DNA of 64,000 nt from Onthophagus taurus (GCF_036711975.1 NC_091972.1:4779001-4843000), one strand, 5' to 3'. Positions 19,401-45,365 are shown, counted from the first letter of the stretch. The notes: generated from the letters alone by a model not told the origin. A program made the numbers and translations.

Positions 19401-21598
19401 TTAGATTTTAGTTATTAGTGTGCAACATAAGATTGAAATTATAATTTGTAGTTATTTGTTTTTTTAATATCATTGATTGGGCAATACCGCCAAAGTACCC
19501 ATTAAAGTCATTCGCCATTAACGATACTGCCTCAGCAGCCACCCTGGATGGATTATTGAACCTGATAAATAACATTCCAGAAACCAGCTTGCTTGTTCTT
19601 AGAGTGTTTTAATAGGGACGCGTTAGCTGACTTTTTTGTTGTTAAGATAAGCTATTTATAAATTCTCGTTTTACTATTGAAATATTCTTTGGTTACTAAA
19701 CCAGGATCAATATGATGAATGTCAGACAGCAAACGAAGTCTGTCTCTTACTATTATTATCTCATCATTAAACCAATGGAGCGCCCCCACAGTATTATTAT
19801 TTCTAACGAATTTACACTTTTCATGGAAGCTAATATTGATGGTATGTATTTGTCAATACATTGATAAAACGAAAAACTTATCATCCAAGTCCAACGCGTT
19901 ACTATCAACAAAAACGACGTGCTATATGCAATTTTAGTGCTACTATCTTTGTGATCTGAGAGACATGGTTCAACAATGACGCAAAACGATTGGCTGAGAG
20001 AAAAATTAGAGAATACATTGTCCAAACATGCATCATATCTAATTGGTTGGGAGTTATTGCCCACCTTATAGAATTTTAGTGCAATATACTACTGCTGGGA
20101 TTTCACATCGACTTATATTCTCAAAGATTCAATTTAAGATTTTATTTAAGCTTTGTTTTGGCTAATTGAGCCAGTATAAATCGATGATTATGTTAATTTT
20201 GTTTTTAATAAGTAAATCTTTTACTTAATATTACATATTATTAATATTAATATATCAGAAAGCGTTTGGAAATTATTAGAACACATTTTGCTTTGGTTTT
20301 GTATTGTATTATGTATTATTAAAACGCTTTTTCACATTTTTACTTACCTTTGCGCCAATGCCAATTTTAACCGGTCATTTTCATACTTTAGCTGCATATC
20401 ACTTTGATTTGAGTTCCCCCCACTTGATAGAGAATAACTGCTTTTGTCTCCTTTAGCCTGGTGACTTGGACTTTCATTGCTTTGCATCCCAGAGACTGAA
20501 TGACTACGAACATGAGGTAATTCCTCTTCTTGTTTGGCATTCTGATTTGGCATCACAGCGCTTCCTGGAGGTTCCAAAAGATCTGAACCCTCTGTTGAAG
20601 CTGTTGCTGCCCTTGCTATTACTGGACTCGCATTTGCACTTGTTACCGGTGTTACGGCTGTTCCTCCATTTGCAGTTACTTTGGATATTGAATTTCTTGT
20701 TGCTTCTTTAACTTCATTAAATTTATCTATAAACTAAATGGTTAAAATAAGTTACAAATGAAATGTTATTTATCATAATTATTTTCTAGAAAAATCGATC
20801 GTGCTGTAAGATAAGTTTATTCATTGAAAATAATCCATGAGTCAACAGTGAAAAATCCACTTATCTAATAATAAAGGGTACAATAAATATAACTTTGAGC
20901 CTGATATACTAATGATTAATTTATTCCTTAAATAAAGTAATTTAACTTACTTTTTGTAATTCAGATTCCGATGAAAATCCCAAACCATAAACCGTATTAG
21001 CCCGTACATCCGACCATTGTCCAAACTTTTGAGATGTTTTTGTAAAGGTCATGTTAGGAGTGATAGTGCTATTAATAACAGCCTTTGTCCCTTCCACACT
21101 AATAATTCTATACAAGCCTCTTTGGGAGTCGAAGAAAAAGGAGACATTGACTGCAGTGCTGGAGGCAGGCATCCATGATCGTTTGGTTTTTGGGTCAATG
21201 TGAAAGACATGGGCCTTGCAGCTAAAAATGGGTTGTTCCCTAGAAGATATCAACGCTTCCATCACCTTACACGTGATTAAATCAACAATAATACAACCGA
21301 CTAATAACAGCGGTAAATAAGTATGTTTGAACAAGAAAACATAAATCCATAAAAAACTAGGAGTGGCTTAGATAAGTTATCGTTTTTGTCCCAATTTAAT
21401 CACAGGTTTGAGATAAATATACAAAAAAAAATAAATATCAACAATAACAGGTACAGAGGAAGTAATAACATTTTTGAAAGATGTGGTTATTTTTTTAAAT
21501 TGGTGAATTTTGTTAAATGAATAAATAAAATGGGAAGGGCTGTTATAACGGTTGCTTGCGATAGAAATAGGTGAACCAAAACGGAATAATTACCCCAT
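7461..21598 (-). CDS. homer: Homer synaptic scaffold protein, first four coding exons (3' part beyond left edge)
   Basis: Homer proteins link group I metabotropic glutamate receptors, IP3 and ryanodine receptors and Shank at postsynaptic sites. The EVH1 domain binds proline-rich ligands and a C-terminal coiled coil drives multimerisation. Minus-strand exons are: 21594-21598 (ATG GG, proposed), 20951-21239, 20348-20733 and 7461-7645. All joins have GT/AG borders and consistent phase. Exon 2 encodes the EVH1 domain, starting [20 protein letters not shown] and containing [20 protein letters not shown] and [13 protein letters not shown], very close to fly and human Homer. Exon 3 is a Ser/Thr/Asn-rich linker. 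Exon 4 begins the coiled coil ([32 protein letters not shown]). The remaining coiled-coil exons must lie left of position 1. The intron between exons 3 and 4 (7646-20347) holds a cuticle gene and many transposons. The start codon in a 5-nt coding piece is inferred from the conserved M-G-E-Q-P start. Confidence 0.93.
7646..9279. other. homer intron 3, distal part, no gene recognised
   Basis: This is AT-rich intronic sequence. Short ORFs on both strands lack coding features. No repeat family from elsewhere in the window was seen here. Confidence 0.5.
9280..10560 (+). pseudogene. Mutator-like transposase fragment, interrupted by an insertion
   Basis: Plus-strand reading gives [15 protein letters not shown], a stop, then [20 protein letters not shown] and [13 protein letters not shown]. 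After further frame changes it reads [16 protein letters not shown]. The reading resumes beyond the 9755-10413 insertion as [20 protein letters not shown]. This order is the signature of the Mutator-like transposase domain found in many insect genomes. Stops, frameshifts and the insertion show that it is dead. The 5' and 3' parts of the gene are missing. Confidence 0.7.
9755..10413. mobile_element. 659-bp element with perfect 34-bp terminal inverted repeats
   Basis: Positions 9755-9788 and 10380-10413 are exact reverse complements over 34 bases (outer end ATTGAGATCTTATATATAAT). The element splits the Mutator-like transposase reading frame. There is no coding sequence inside, and the interior is very AT-rich apart from a GTGGTGGTGGTGGGGG run. 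The superfamily is unknown. A target duplication is not clear because the flanks (TTCAAAGCATT and TTCGAAGGCATT) match only imperfectly. Confidence 0.8.
10595..10915. repeat. CTAG-hairpin repeat block (about two units)
   Basis: The block contains the family's markers CGGGTTTAGCCGTCT and CTAGTTCTAGGTCTAGTG and their complements. It is one of six sites for the family whose largest array lies at 48050-49975. Confidence 0.8.
11128..11560. mobile_element. Nested 433-bp inverted-repeat element
   Basis: TTTGATTATATATAATATGG at 11128 is mirrored at 11560. The terminal inverted repeat is about 27 bp and runs on through ATTGAGC. It lies inside the 10934-12256 element and has no coding sequence of its own. 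Confidence 0.7.
11731..11934 (-). pseudogene. mariner-type transposase, N-terminal fragment
   Basis: The 67-residue reading [19 protein letters not shown], then [17 protein letters not shown] and TVSKILKK, matches the DNA-binding N-terminus of a second common insect mariner family. The catalytic domain is absent, so the element depends on transposase supplied elsewhere or is dead. Confidence 0.65.
12257..12780. other. AT-rich intron sequence upstream of the cuticle gene
   Basis: No gene was seen. It may hold regulatory sequence for the cuticle gene, but no site could be assigned. Confidence 0.4.
12787..12794 (+). promoter_or_regulatory. TATA box of the cuticle protein gene
   Basis: TATATAAA lies 122 bp upstream of the cuticle ATG, in a locally GC-rich stretch. 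Cuticular protein genes usually have TATA promoters. A transcript start is expected about 30 bp downstream, near 12820. Confidence 0.7.
12916..13435 (+). CDS. RR-2 cuticular protein, complete, three exons
   Basis: Coding exons 12916-12933, 12987-13121 and 13172-13435 are separated by 53- and 50-bp GT-AG introns and give 138 residues. Residues 1-20 form a signal peptide ([20 protein letters not shown]), split after the sixth codon by the phase-0 first intron, as is usual for cuticular genes. A Gly/Tyr-rich segment follows, then an Rebers-Riddiford RR-2 chitin-binding domain: [20 protein letters not shown], then [20 protein letters not shown] and [16 protein letters not shown]. The tail is [13 protein letters not shown]. 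The protein should be secreted and bind chitin, most likely in hard cuticle. It lies in homer intron 3 on the opposite strand. A TATA box lies at 12787 and a polyadenylation signal at 13609. Confidence 0.95.
13609..13614 (+). terminator. AATAAA polyadenylation signal of the cuticle gene
   Basis: AATAAA lies about 175 bp after the stop codon. Further copies around 13667-13682 could also serve. Confidence 0.6.
13738..13936. other. GC-rich island open on both strands, possible short ORF or regulatory block
   Basis: In very AT-rich surroundings, about 190 bp are GC-rich and open in both directions (61 codons minus, 62 codons plus). The minus reading begins [18 protein letters not shown] and carries a CxxC pair. 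No family was recognised. It could be a conserved non-coding element, a short exon or a transferred fragment. Confidence 0.3.
14365..14475. repeat. Hairpin with AGCGAGCGA-type loop
   Basis: AGTCGGCAAAGTG and CTTTATCGAAC on the left pair with GTTCGATAAAG and CACTTTGCTGAC on the right. The loop between them is rich in GAGCGAGC/GAAGCGAGC. The flank CAACATTTTATCGCC recurs inverted at about 17905, suggesting the outer limits of a composite repeat. Confidence 0.55.
14607..14675 (+). repeat. tRNA-like sequence with Pol III box A and box B
   Basis: GGTCGGTAGTATAGTGG resembles the 5' part and box A of a tRNA. GAGTTCAAATCC, about 40 nt later, resembles box B and the T arm. An anticodon stem of TTTTATACAGAA type is weak and the acceptor ends do not pair well, so this is more likely a tRNA-derived SINE head or tRNA pseudogene than a working tRNA. 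Confidence 0.45.
14998..15207 (-). pseudogene. Fragment of a Crypton-like tyrosine recombinase (N-terminal core-binding part)
   Basis: The 69-residue reading contains [20 protein letters not shown], then [17 protein letters not shown]. This resembles the SAM-like N-terminal segment of tyrosine recombinases of Crypton-type elements in insects. The catalytic R-H-R-Y domain is not present in any frame nearby. The call is by resemblance only. Confidence 0.45.
16295..16625. repeat. Dispersed repeat at the palindrome centre (inverted copy of 4936-5325)
   Basis: See 4936-5325. The match is the reverse complement and includes CGTGTCAGAACTGTGG-type and TTTTTGACGGG segments. Both ends show TTATCTACAACTATT-like sequence. 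Confidence 0.65.
16776..17094 (+). mobile_element. 319-bp retroposon-like insertion carrying a hammerhead-like motif
   Basis: A perfect 14-bp target duplication, CATTAATTTTTATA, lies at 16762-16775 and 17095-17108. The insertion is missing from the matching left arm of the palindrome. Near its 3' end is a hammerhead-like core (17009-17048). There is no ORF. The duplication length is variable-type and suggests target-primed or similar integration, with a Penelope-like or retrozyme-like machinery as one possibility. Confidence 0.75.
17009..17048 (+). ncRNA. Hammerhead ribozyme-like motif A
   Basis: The core is CTGATGA (17012-17018). Stem II is GATAT/ATATC (17020-17024 with 17031-17035). GAA follows at 17036-17038, then the self-complementary stem III ACCGGT (17039-17044), cleavage-site base T17045, and a short stem I CTC/GAG. 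All core bases are present. Stem III is so short that activity would probably need a dimer, as described for Penelope-like element hammerheads. Confidence 0.6.
17930..20065 (-). mobile_element. Non-LTR retrotransposon (LINE) remnant
   Basis: Read on the minus strand, fragments come in element order. An endonuclease-like end ([19 protein letters not shown]) falls around 20060-19950. Reverse-transcriptase blocks follow: [30 protein letters not shown], then [12 protein letters not shown] with FLIFINDM, and [11 protein letters not shown] where an active site would be expected. The last piece is [13 protein letters not shown]. Many stops and frameshifts make it dead. It is split by the 18496-18983 element and lies in homer intron 3 in the sense orientation. 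Confidence 0.75.
18496..18983. mobile_element. 488-bp inverted-repeat element inside the LINE
   Basis: The ends GAGTTTAGACATGCATGGAT and TTAGTGGCGC mirror each other at both borders (about 31 bp). The interior repeats GGCGCCAGT-type motifs and ATGCATGC. LINE reading frames resume on either side, so it is a secondary insertion. Confidence 0.75.
20066..20347. other. homer intron 3, 5' end
   Basis: This is AT-rich sequence directly downstream of the exon 3 donor (GTAAGT at 20347-20342, minus strand). Nothing else was recognised. Confidence 0.4.
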
Positions 21599-21599
21599 C

Positions 21600-22096
21600 G
21601 TCCCGTTTCCTTACACAATTGGATTTTGAAGCCAAGAGTAAACAAATGTATTTTTATAAATATATCACCGAATTTTTAACTGTCAAATGAACGTCACCGC
21701 CATGCTGCCACAACCGCCACAACGAGAGGCAGCAAGAAATACCCCAAAATCATTATTTTTTTTTAATTAAATTAATAATTATATCATAAAAAAGCTTCTA
21801 ATTAAAGAAAAAAACATGTATTCGGATTCATAATCATAAGAAACTAAATACATTAAATAGATTTTTAAAAAAGAACTACATGAAGTTTGCAACTATAATT
21901 GCATTAGGCAACCAATTACCATTTCATTTTTATCAACAATTTAGGAGTTTTAAAGCCAATATTAATTTTATTTAACTATTAAATCAATAATATCATTTAA
22001 TTAAACTAAATTAACAAATTATTTAATTAACTAACTATATTTAGGGATTTTTATTTCTCACGTTGGTACATAAATAAACAAGTAAGAAAAAGAGAA
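21600..22096. promoter_or_regulatory. Divergent promoter region between homer and RpS17
   Basis: The proposed homer start (minus) and the RpS17 transcript start (plus) lie about 500 bp apart. A locally GC-rich patch at 21690-21735 (CGTCACCGCCATGCTGCC) is the best candidate for core regulatory sequence. No TATA box was seen for either gene. Confidence 0.45.
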
Positions 22097-22105
22097 CTTC
22101 CCTAA

Positions 22106-22242
22106 CTCTTTTGGTGTCTAACCGCATCGACCACGTTTCTCGTTTGAGTAACAAATTAAAAATACGGTAAGTTTTAACGCAAATTTAATTAATTTCTTGT
22201 TAAAATTCACTTCGTATTTATCATCCCGTCGTTTTATTTCAG
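22106..22242 (+). promoter_or_regulatory. RpS17 5' UTR with pyrimidine start and an intron
   Basis: CTCTTTT (22106-22112) is a likely terminal oligopyrimidine transcript start, as expected for ribosomal protein genes under growth control; CTTCCCT at 22097 is an alternative. A GT-AG intron (22167-22242, donor ACG/GTAAGT, acceptor TATTTCAG) lies just before the ATG. Confidence 0.55.
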
Positions 22243-22244
22243 AT

Positions 22245-22643
22245 ATGGGTCGTGTACGTACAAAGACAGTGAAAAAAGCCTCTAAGGTTATCATCGAAAA
22301 ATACTACACACGTTTGACATTGGATTTCCATACGAACAAGCGTATTTGCGAAGAAATCGCCGTTATTCCCACAAAACCGTTGAGAAATAAAATCGCCGGT
22401 TTCGTTACGCATTTGATGAAACGCCTTCGCCACTCACAAGTTAGAGGAATTTCCATCAAACTTCAAGAAGAAGAAAGGGAAAGGCGTGATAACTACGTTC
22501 CGGAAGTATCTGCTTTGGAACATGACATTATTGAAGTTGATCCGCAAACTAAGGAGATGTTGAAGACTTTGGAGTTCAACAACATCACCGGTTTACAATT
22601 AACGCAACCTTCCGCGTCCGCCGGATTCAATAGACGCGCTTAA
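22245..22643 (+). CDS. RpS17: 40S ribosomal protein S17 (eS17)
   Basis: The product is a small-subunit ribosomal protein of 132 residues (the family is about 130-135). The sequence starts [20 protein letters not shown], continues with [20 protein letters not shown] and [20 protein letters not shown], and ends AGFNRRA. It is nearly invariant with other animal S17 proteins. The ATG at 22245 is chosen because MGRVR is the universal start; an in-frame upstream ATG at 22197 lies in the 5' UTR intron. The coding region has no intron. The AATAAA at 22664 lies 20 bp after the stop. The LysM gene on the other strand ends only about 130 bp further on, so the two genes converge. Confidence 0.98.
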   Translation: MGRVRTKTVKKASKVIIEKYYTRLTLDFHTNKRICEEIAVIPTKPLRNKIAGFVTHLMKRLRHSQVRGISIKLQEEERERRDNYVPEVSALEHDIIEVDPQTKEMLKTLEFNNITGLQLTQPSASAGFNRRA

Positions 22644-22663
22644 TTATAAGTTAGAGATGAAGA

Positions 22664-22669
22664 AATAAA
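22664..22669 (+). terminator. RpS17 polyadenylation signal
   Basis: AATAAA lies 20 bp downstream of the stop codon and is followed by a T/G-rich tract. Confidence 0.75.
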
Positions 22670-22798
22670 TGTTTTACATTTGGAAATAGTTTGTTTTTAT
22701 TTAAATAAAAATAATTCAGAAATATTTAAGGTATTGCAAATTAATCTATATTTCTTTTACGTTATTGAGATATTACATTAGTATTTTTTTTGTTAATC

Positions 22799-23503
22799 TT
22801 ATAATTCGAAAAGTTCCTCTTGTTGCCATTCGTGTCTTTTCATTGAGGTTCTAATTTTGTGATCTTGAGCAACTACTGTTCTTGTAGGGGCAATAGTATT
22901 TCTTTTATCGCTTGATGATTCATTCGAGATTCCATAACCATTTATATCTTGGGATATCCTTAAATAAATTAATTATAATTTGATTTAAAAATAACCTTAA
23001 AATATCTAAAGGCAAAAAGATTTTATATAAACATACTTGCTGTTTTTCTGGACCCTTTTCAAATCTTCTTTTGTAGTAGCAATAGCAGCATCAATTTTTC
23101 CTAAGAAATCATTGGTATTTTCATATAAATCTGGAGAGGTTGGCGTGCTGGTAGGAAGAATATTATTTAAATTATCTGATTTTTCGTATATACTATTATT
23201 TTCTGTTTCTGGTATCAATAAATGTTCTCTTAAGAATAAGCTATCACTAGTCCACAAGCGATTAGCTCTGCGAATTTGTTCCATCTAAAAATAAAAGAAT
23301 CATTACAATATTTAACAATAATATTAATTTTTACGTACAGTGACACCATATTTTAAAGCAATCCCTTGTAGTGTATCTCCAGGTGAGATGATATGTTTTA
23401 TATAGTTCTCTCGAATAGTATGCTTATTTGTACTTCCATACCTCTTCAAAGACCTAGCTGATTCCCTAATAGACAATTTTTCATAACGACTTCTTTCATC
23501 CAT
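22799..23503 (-). CDS. LysM domain protein, LYSMD1/LYSMD2-like, complete
   Basis: Three minus-strand exons (23339-23503, 23037-23284, 22799-22958) give 190 residues. Borders are GT/AG and the phases agree (0, then 2). The start MDERSRYEKLSIRESARSLK precedes a single LysM domain at about residues 36-80 (YIKHIISPGDTLQGIALKYG, then QIRRANRLWTSDSLFLREHL). The phase-0 intron falls inside the domain. The tail is a Ser/Thr-rich linker, then SMKRHEWQQEELFEL. There is no signal peptide or membrane segment, so it is probably intracellular, as for animal LYSMD1/2, whose molecular role is poorly known. The LysM fold binds N-acetylglucosamine polymers in other proteins. That is family knowledge, not shown here. 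Confidence 0.92.
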
Positions 23504-24704
23504 TATAAAATTATTAACGGGACTCCCAGCACATTGTAAAATTCCTCCAAACGTTGTGTTGAAAGAGGAAGCTAAAAGGCAACATTTTGCGTCACATTAC
23601 GATTAAATAGACTTTTAAATGAAGATAAATTACCAACGACTCCGATTATCGTGCGATTAATATCAAATAAAAAATTCTCTTGCTGATGTTTACAAATTCG
23701 TTAAAAAGATACGAACACGCACACATATGTACATAAAAGCAACACAACTGACCTTATGACGTCTCTAACGTCAAAGCGGAATCGTTTTCTAATTTGGTGA
23801 ATGCTCCGTTTGCTGCTCTTCAAAATGGTTACGTATCGTTTACATTCCTTCCTACTTTAAACTAATTCAATCGTTATATTTCCGTAAAAAGAATATTTAG
23901 TACGGATTGAACTTTGTGTACGGCCATTTAGTTCAACAGAAGTGCTAAAACTATTTGTCATTTTCCCGAAATAACTTGGTACAAATTTTGAAGTAATATT
24001 TTATTTAATATTGTAATTGTAACAATTAATGATACGTTTTTATAACAATTACATCGTTTTATTGTGATATTTGTTAAATTTATTTGACATTTAAAATTGT
24101 GGTTTTTAAATTTTGTAGGTTATGCAACCCAATTTACTGTTTTACAAAGGCGTGCTGTGTCATTGGAAGAATTAACATTTCTATGTTTTTATTTATACAG
24201 TGTATTTCACTTAAGAAGCAATACACAAAAATATAAAATAAAATAAAAAAAATATTAAAATATAAAGCGAAATATTAACCGTTATAATTTTATTATTATG
24301 TTATCCAACTTGACTAGGTTACCATGGTGATTAAGATCCAAATATTGCAGGTGTTAGCCAAAATTGAAATTCAATTTAAGTTTTTTTAAGGAAAAAGTCT
24401 TATTTAATTGGTTTAAAAGGCTGTATTTAACTCAAAATTGGTTTATTCAGGGTATTATAAACAAGGTAAGTGGATTAAATCAAAAAAAGCTATTTTCAAT
24501 TTATTTCTCTTAATTAGAATCGATTTAAATTAATTGCAATTAACGAATTTGTTATGAATGCGAGATAATCGTAAAGAATTCGAATTGTTTTAAAATTAAT
24601 AAAAATTAGGTTTGAATTGGTAAAAAAATCGGAATAAAATTTAATTATTGCAATCACTTCCGGTTTGAAACGTCAACGTCAATTTTAACATATTTGTCAT
24701 CTTC
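23504..24704. other. Intergenic, upstream of the LysM gene
   Basis: The first 300 bp should contain the LysM gene promoter; no TATA box is evident. The rest is AT-rich without recognisable genes. Confidence 0.4.
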
Positions 24705-25345
24705 ATTAAAAAAACCTTTAAAATGAGTCCCAACATGACGCACTTATCTCAAAAAACAAAAAAGTTAGAATAAAAAACATTAAACCCTAAGTTAGCAAGA
24801 AAGCAATTTAATTTAAATATTAAAACCAACCTTAATTTTTTTTATTAAATTTTTGTTTTTGTGACAAATATTAAAACATTTTATAAAAATTAAGATTATG
24901 TCAAAATGACAATGACATTTCATCGGAAGTTGACCATAACTTCATTAATATTGAAGATAAGTATGTCGTGTTTGTACTCATTTTAAAGGATTTTTAATGA
25001 AGATTACAAATATGTCAAAATTGAGGTTGACGTTTTAAATCTGAAGTTAGTTATCATATAATAGACAAATGGACAACTTCATGGAGGTTCTTTTATGATG
25101 TATTCTTTATTAAAAAGACCTTTAAAATGAGTCCAAACATGACACATTCATCTCTAAAAACAAAAAAGTTTGAATAAAAAACCGTTAAACCCCAAGTTAG
25201 CAACAATGAAGATAGCAATTTAATTATTAAATATTAATACCAACCTTAATTTTTAATTTTTTTATTGTATTTTTGGTTTTGTGATAAATTTTAAGACATT
25301 TTATAAAAATTAAGAATTTGTCAATATGACATTGACATTTCAAAC
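24705..25345. repeat. Direct duplication of a ~230-bp AT-rich segment
   Basis: The segment from ACCTTTAAAATGAGTCC at about 24713 to AATGACAATGACATTTCA at about 24920 recurs from 25117 to about 25340, offset by about 405-420 bp. Both copies include CAAAAAAGTT(A/T)GAATAAAAAAC and ACCAACCTTAATTTTT. It is non-coding and diverged. Confidence 0.65.
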
Positions 25346-26760
25346 CATTCTAAACATCGAAGTTGCTTATATCTACTAATATTGGAATTAAACGCATCAT
25401 GTTTGGGTGCAGTATAGAGGTTACAACTCCGAGAAGAGTTAAGAAAATATGAGAAATAGTGTATTTCCAGATCATTACCAAAACTAATAAGATGAAGAAG
25501 CCTTGCTTTAGACCATACCTTATTATAAAAGTAAATAACATCATTGATGTTCAAACTCGACGAGGAATACAAACTTATCATACTAGAAGTATCGTACTTC
25601 AACTCGGTTTTGTTCCAGATCCTGCTAGACCACCAGCCAGCGCTGACGTAAAAACAACGCCACTGGACAGACCTCTATTTATCTTGCACAACTGATCCCA
25701 AACATCAGAAAACAAAGAGTCACACTAAACTTCATTGGATCAATAATCAAAAGAGCATCAGGAAACGTAGACGCGGAAGACACCAGCTTTTGAGGAATTT
25801 TTGGGTTGAACAGTGTTTCTGATCAACTTAATTTGAATTGTTATTTAAATCAGCAAATAAAATATTTTTTTCAATTTGCATTTTTTTTTGGAAACCAGGT
25901 TTTGAAGGATTTTTTTTCAAGATTTGGGTTGAACAGAATTTCTGATCAGTTTAATTTGGGTTCTATAGAATTCCTTTTGTATTCTTTTTGTGCGCACTGT
26001 AGGGTTAAGATTTATTAGGGACTAAAATAAATATAATTTATGTCAAAATACTATTAAATTATTCATTACTTTATTATATATAAAATGAGTTTATTTAATT
26101 GGGTTCTTTATGGAGATTTATTGCTTTAAAATACATCTAAATAGAGGATTTCAACACACTAGCGCCATCTTTTGTTGGCTAGCTGATTGACACCAATGTG
26201 ACATTAATTTATTTATAAATGAATCTTAAATTCTTGTCATAATTTATTATAATATTTATAACCCTAATTATAAGTAACAATAACAATAATAATAAAAATT
26301 GATGTGTCCTTTGTAGATTTGCGAAGTATTTATTTTTGAAAGTGTCGTAACCATAACCTATATGACAGATGAATAACCTCAATAAAATTTATTGACGTCC
26401 CCCAATCAATCGATATTTCCTTACATTTTTGAAAAGCTTCTAAAAAACATAAAAAAACGTTTTATTTCAACTTAATACAAATTAAAAGAATGATTTCTTA
26501 ATAATTATAAAAATATACATAAATAATCTCCTTGATAACCTAATATATTTATTTGTCAACTTAAAAATAGGGGGATCCAACTCGATAAAATTTAAATTTC
26601 TGATTACTTTTGGCATAACGCGTGATGTTGATCGAATTTCGCAAATAATAATTAATGCACATATATTTTGCACATACATAGTTAATGAATTCCAAATCAA
26701 GAAAGTGTGCGATTATTTATTTATTATTATGCAAGTTTCAAGCGGTTCCTTTCCACTAGG
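25346..26760. other. Intergenic stretch with small direct repeats
   Basis: TGGGTTGAACAG and TTTCTGATCA recur at about 25803 and 25925, a short direct duplication. A GC-richer patch at 25600-25700 reads PDPARPPASADVKTTP but is not a recognised domain. No gene was called. Confidence 0.4.
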
Positions 26761-26787
26761 ACCGATTATTTTGCCAAAAATCGTGAG

Positions 26788-26795
26788 TGACGTCA
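26788..26795. promoter_or_regulatory. CRE-type palindrome TGACGTCA
   Basis: A perfect TGACGTCA lies about 530 bp upstream of the membralin ATG. A possible acceptor (TTTCTTTCTAG ending 27274) suggests a spliced 5' UTR, so this region could hold the promoter. The functional role is inferred only. Confidence 0.4.
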
Positions 26796-27318
26796 CAATC
26801 TATCGTTAGGTGAACTGTCAACAGAAATGGGAACAGCTAGTAAAGTGATTTTAAGTAAAAAAAAATAAATTCGTTGGATTGTTAACGTTTAAATCTGCAT
26901 TTACGGTAAACTTATGAATAAAATAAAACAGTCGTTTGGTTACGTCTTATTGCAAAGGGAAATCAATCGAGGTCCTGTTAAATGAAAGTTGATAAGTTTA
27001 CTGCTAGGTTAGCGCTTAAAAGAGTTGTGCACATTTGTGTTTTTTATAACTATTATTATCAAGATATTGTCAGTATCAAGAGTATCAACTATTTATCGTA
27101 GAAAGTTCCAACACAACATAAAAACACCAATAAAAAAATGAGTGATAGTTAACCTCCAAAAAGTGACTTGTTTACGAAAAATTATTTCTAAAAGGCAATA
27201 TAGCTCTATGGTTAAAGGTAATTATGCAATAAATTTTTTGATTTGATCTCAACCAGAAACATGTTTCTTTCTAGAGATGTTACACATTTAAAAAATAAAG
27301 TTAAATAAAAATTAAAAA

Positions 27319-44006
<16,688 letters not shown>

Positions 44007-44053
44007 CCAATCGAGGAGTTTAAATGTTATTAAATATTATATTATTTATAGTA

Positions 44054-44059
44054 AATAAA
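44054..44059 (+). terminator. membralin polyadenylation signal
   Basis: AATAAA lies 48 bp after the TAG stop codon. Confidence 0.75.
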
Positions 44060-44819
44060 AAATTTAAATTATGGCCAAACGAAGACGCAAGAAGAACTTT
44101 AGTAGATCTCGGCACGTTGGTTTGCGTTCGTAGACGTAGATCGATTCGAGTTCGCTAGCGGCGACAGAGCGATGATGCGAAACGTTTTAAAAAACTCCTT
44201 TTTATTCAGGTGGATGTTCGATTTCACTTTGTTTTTAACTTGTATGCTTTATAAGGTAGATTATGCGCGCTTACAAAAAAGCGTTTACTCTGGTTTTTAG
44301 TTTGTAAATAAATTGATATACAATCGTTATTGAGATTAATTCTTTTAATTAATTTTTAAAACCTCATTTTGTTTAACAATTAATCACTTTTTTTGTTTTG
44401 GGTATTGGTAATAAAATACAAAAATTATTTCTACAATAATCTTTATTTAGAAAATTAATATAATTGGTGGAGGTGCTGAAAAATTTTATTATTTACAAAA
44501 CATATAAATAAATGTATCCTTTTTTATTTGATTTTCCTGGAGAAGATTCTTCGTTGACCGTCACTTGTCAGCTACGTGTATTCTCAAGCAATAACATCCC
44601 TAAATATGTGTTAATTACCCAAGAATACACGTGACCAACCAAGTTAGATGTTGATTCTTGTTCCGCGCAGTTTCCTAAAAATAAAAAGAACCAATTAATA
44701 AAAGGGTTAGTAGTAATAATTAAAGAATTCTTTTTTGATATCTTCTTTTAAACCCCAATAGGTTTTTTGAGAGAGTGAAAACTAATTCGAAAAGATATAT
44801 CAAATCAATCAATCACCTA
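44060..44819. other. Intergenic, downstream of membralin
   Basis: No gene or repeat was recognised. Confidence 0.4.
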
Positions 44820-45365
44820 CAGGAAGGGAATCAATTTCGAGCGCCCTTTTTCGACACCACCCGGCAGCTTTTATCGGCGAACGGGCGAGGGTTCCGTCTC
44901 CGGCCGGTTACGGATATACGGTTTCGTCACTTCCCGCGGGCAAATTGATCCGCAATTTCGGAGGCGCCAATTAAATTTTCGAAGCGCCCCCTGAAAGCAA
45001 ACCATGAATCAGTCCGATCCGGTCGGGTACCGCGCCGATTTAAATAGACAATTTGCGTCAAATTAGCGGGGGCACCCGTTAGGACATAATAATTCCAGTG
45101 AGTTATTCGTGTAATGCAATCTGTCAGTGTCGGGAGGCGGCGGACGTCGAGGGGCGCCTAAGAAGGGCTCCGGTCCTTCCCTCTTCCCTGTGTAGCTATC
45201 ACCCTCGTCGTAACAGTCGGCGACCGTCGAGTTTCCCGTGTAATGACATTTCTCGGCGGGGAAGGCGGATAATTGAGTTAGGTAACGCGAGCAGTTCCGA
45301 CTGGAACACCAGGTGGCCTGGACGCACGCTGTGACCGGTCTCGACATGTCCAGACGTGTCCTAAA
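44820..45365. other. GC/CpG-rich island, no confirmed gene
   Basis: Over 500 bp are strongly GC-rich in an AT-rich region. ORFs on both strands are short (78-102 codons), overlap each other and lack recognisable domains. The composition suggests a conserved regulatory block or promoter rather than a protein. Confidence 0.45.

Noticed and set aside
20942-21334. homer starting at the upstream ATG ([16 protein letters not shown] or MEALISS)
   Set aside because: The conserved protein begins M-G-E-Q-P and an acceptor precedes GGAACAACC, so the upstream residues are probably intron.
22239-22433. 64-residue minus-strand ORF
   Set aside because: Antisense shadow of RpS17.
23037-23288. 83-residue plus-strand ORF
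   Set aside because: Antisense of LysM-gene exon 2.
27186-27225. Possible tRNA (AGCTCTATGGTTAAAGG)
   Set aside because: There is an A-box-like stretch only; no B box and no cloverleaf.
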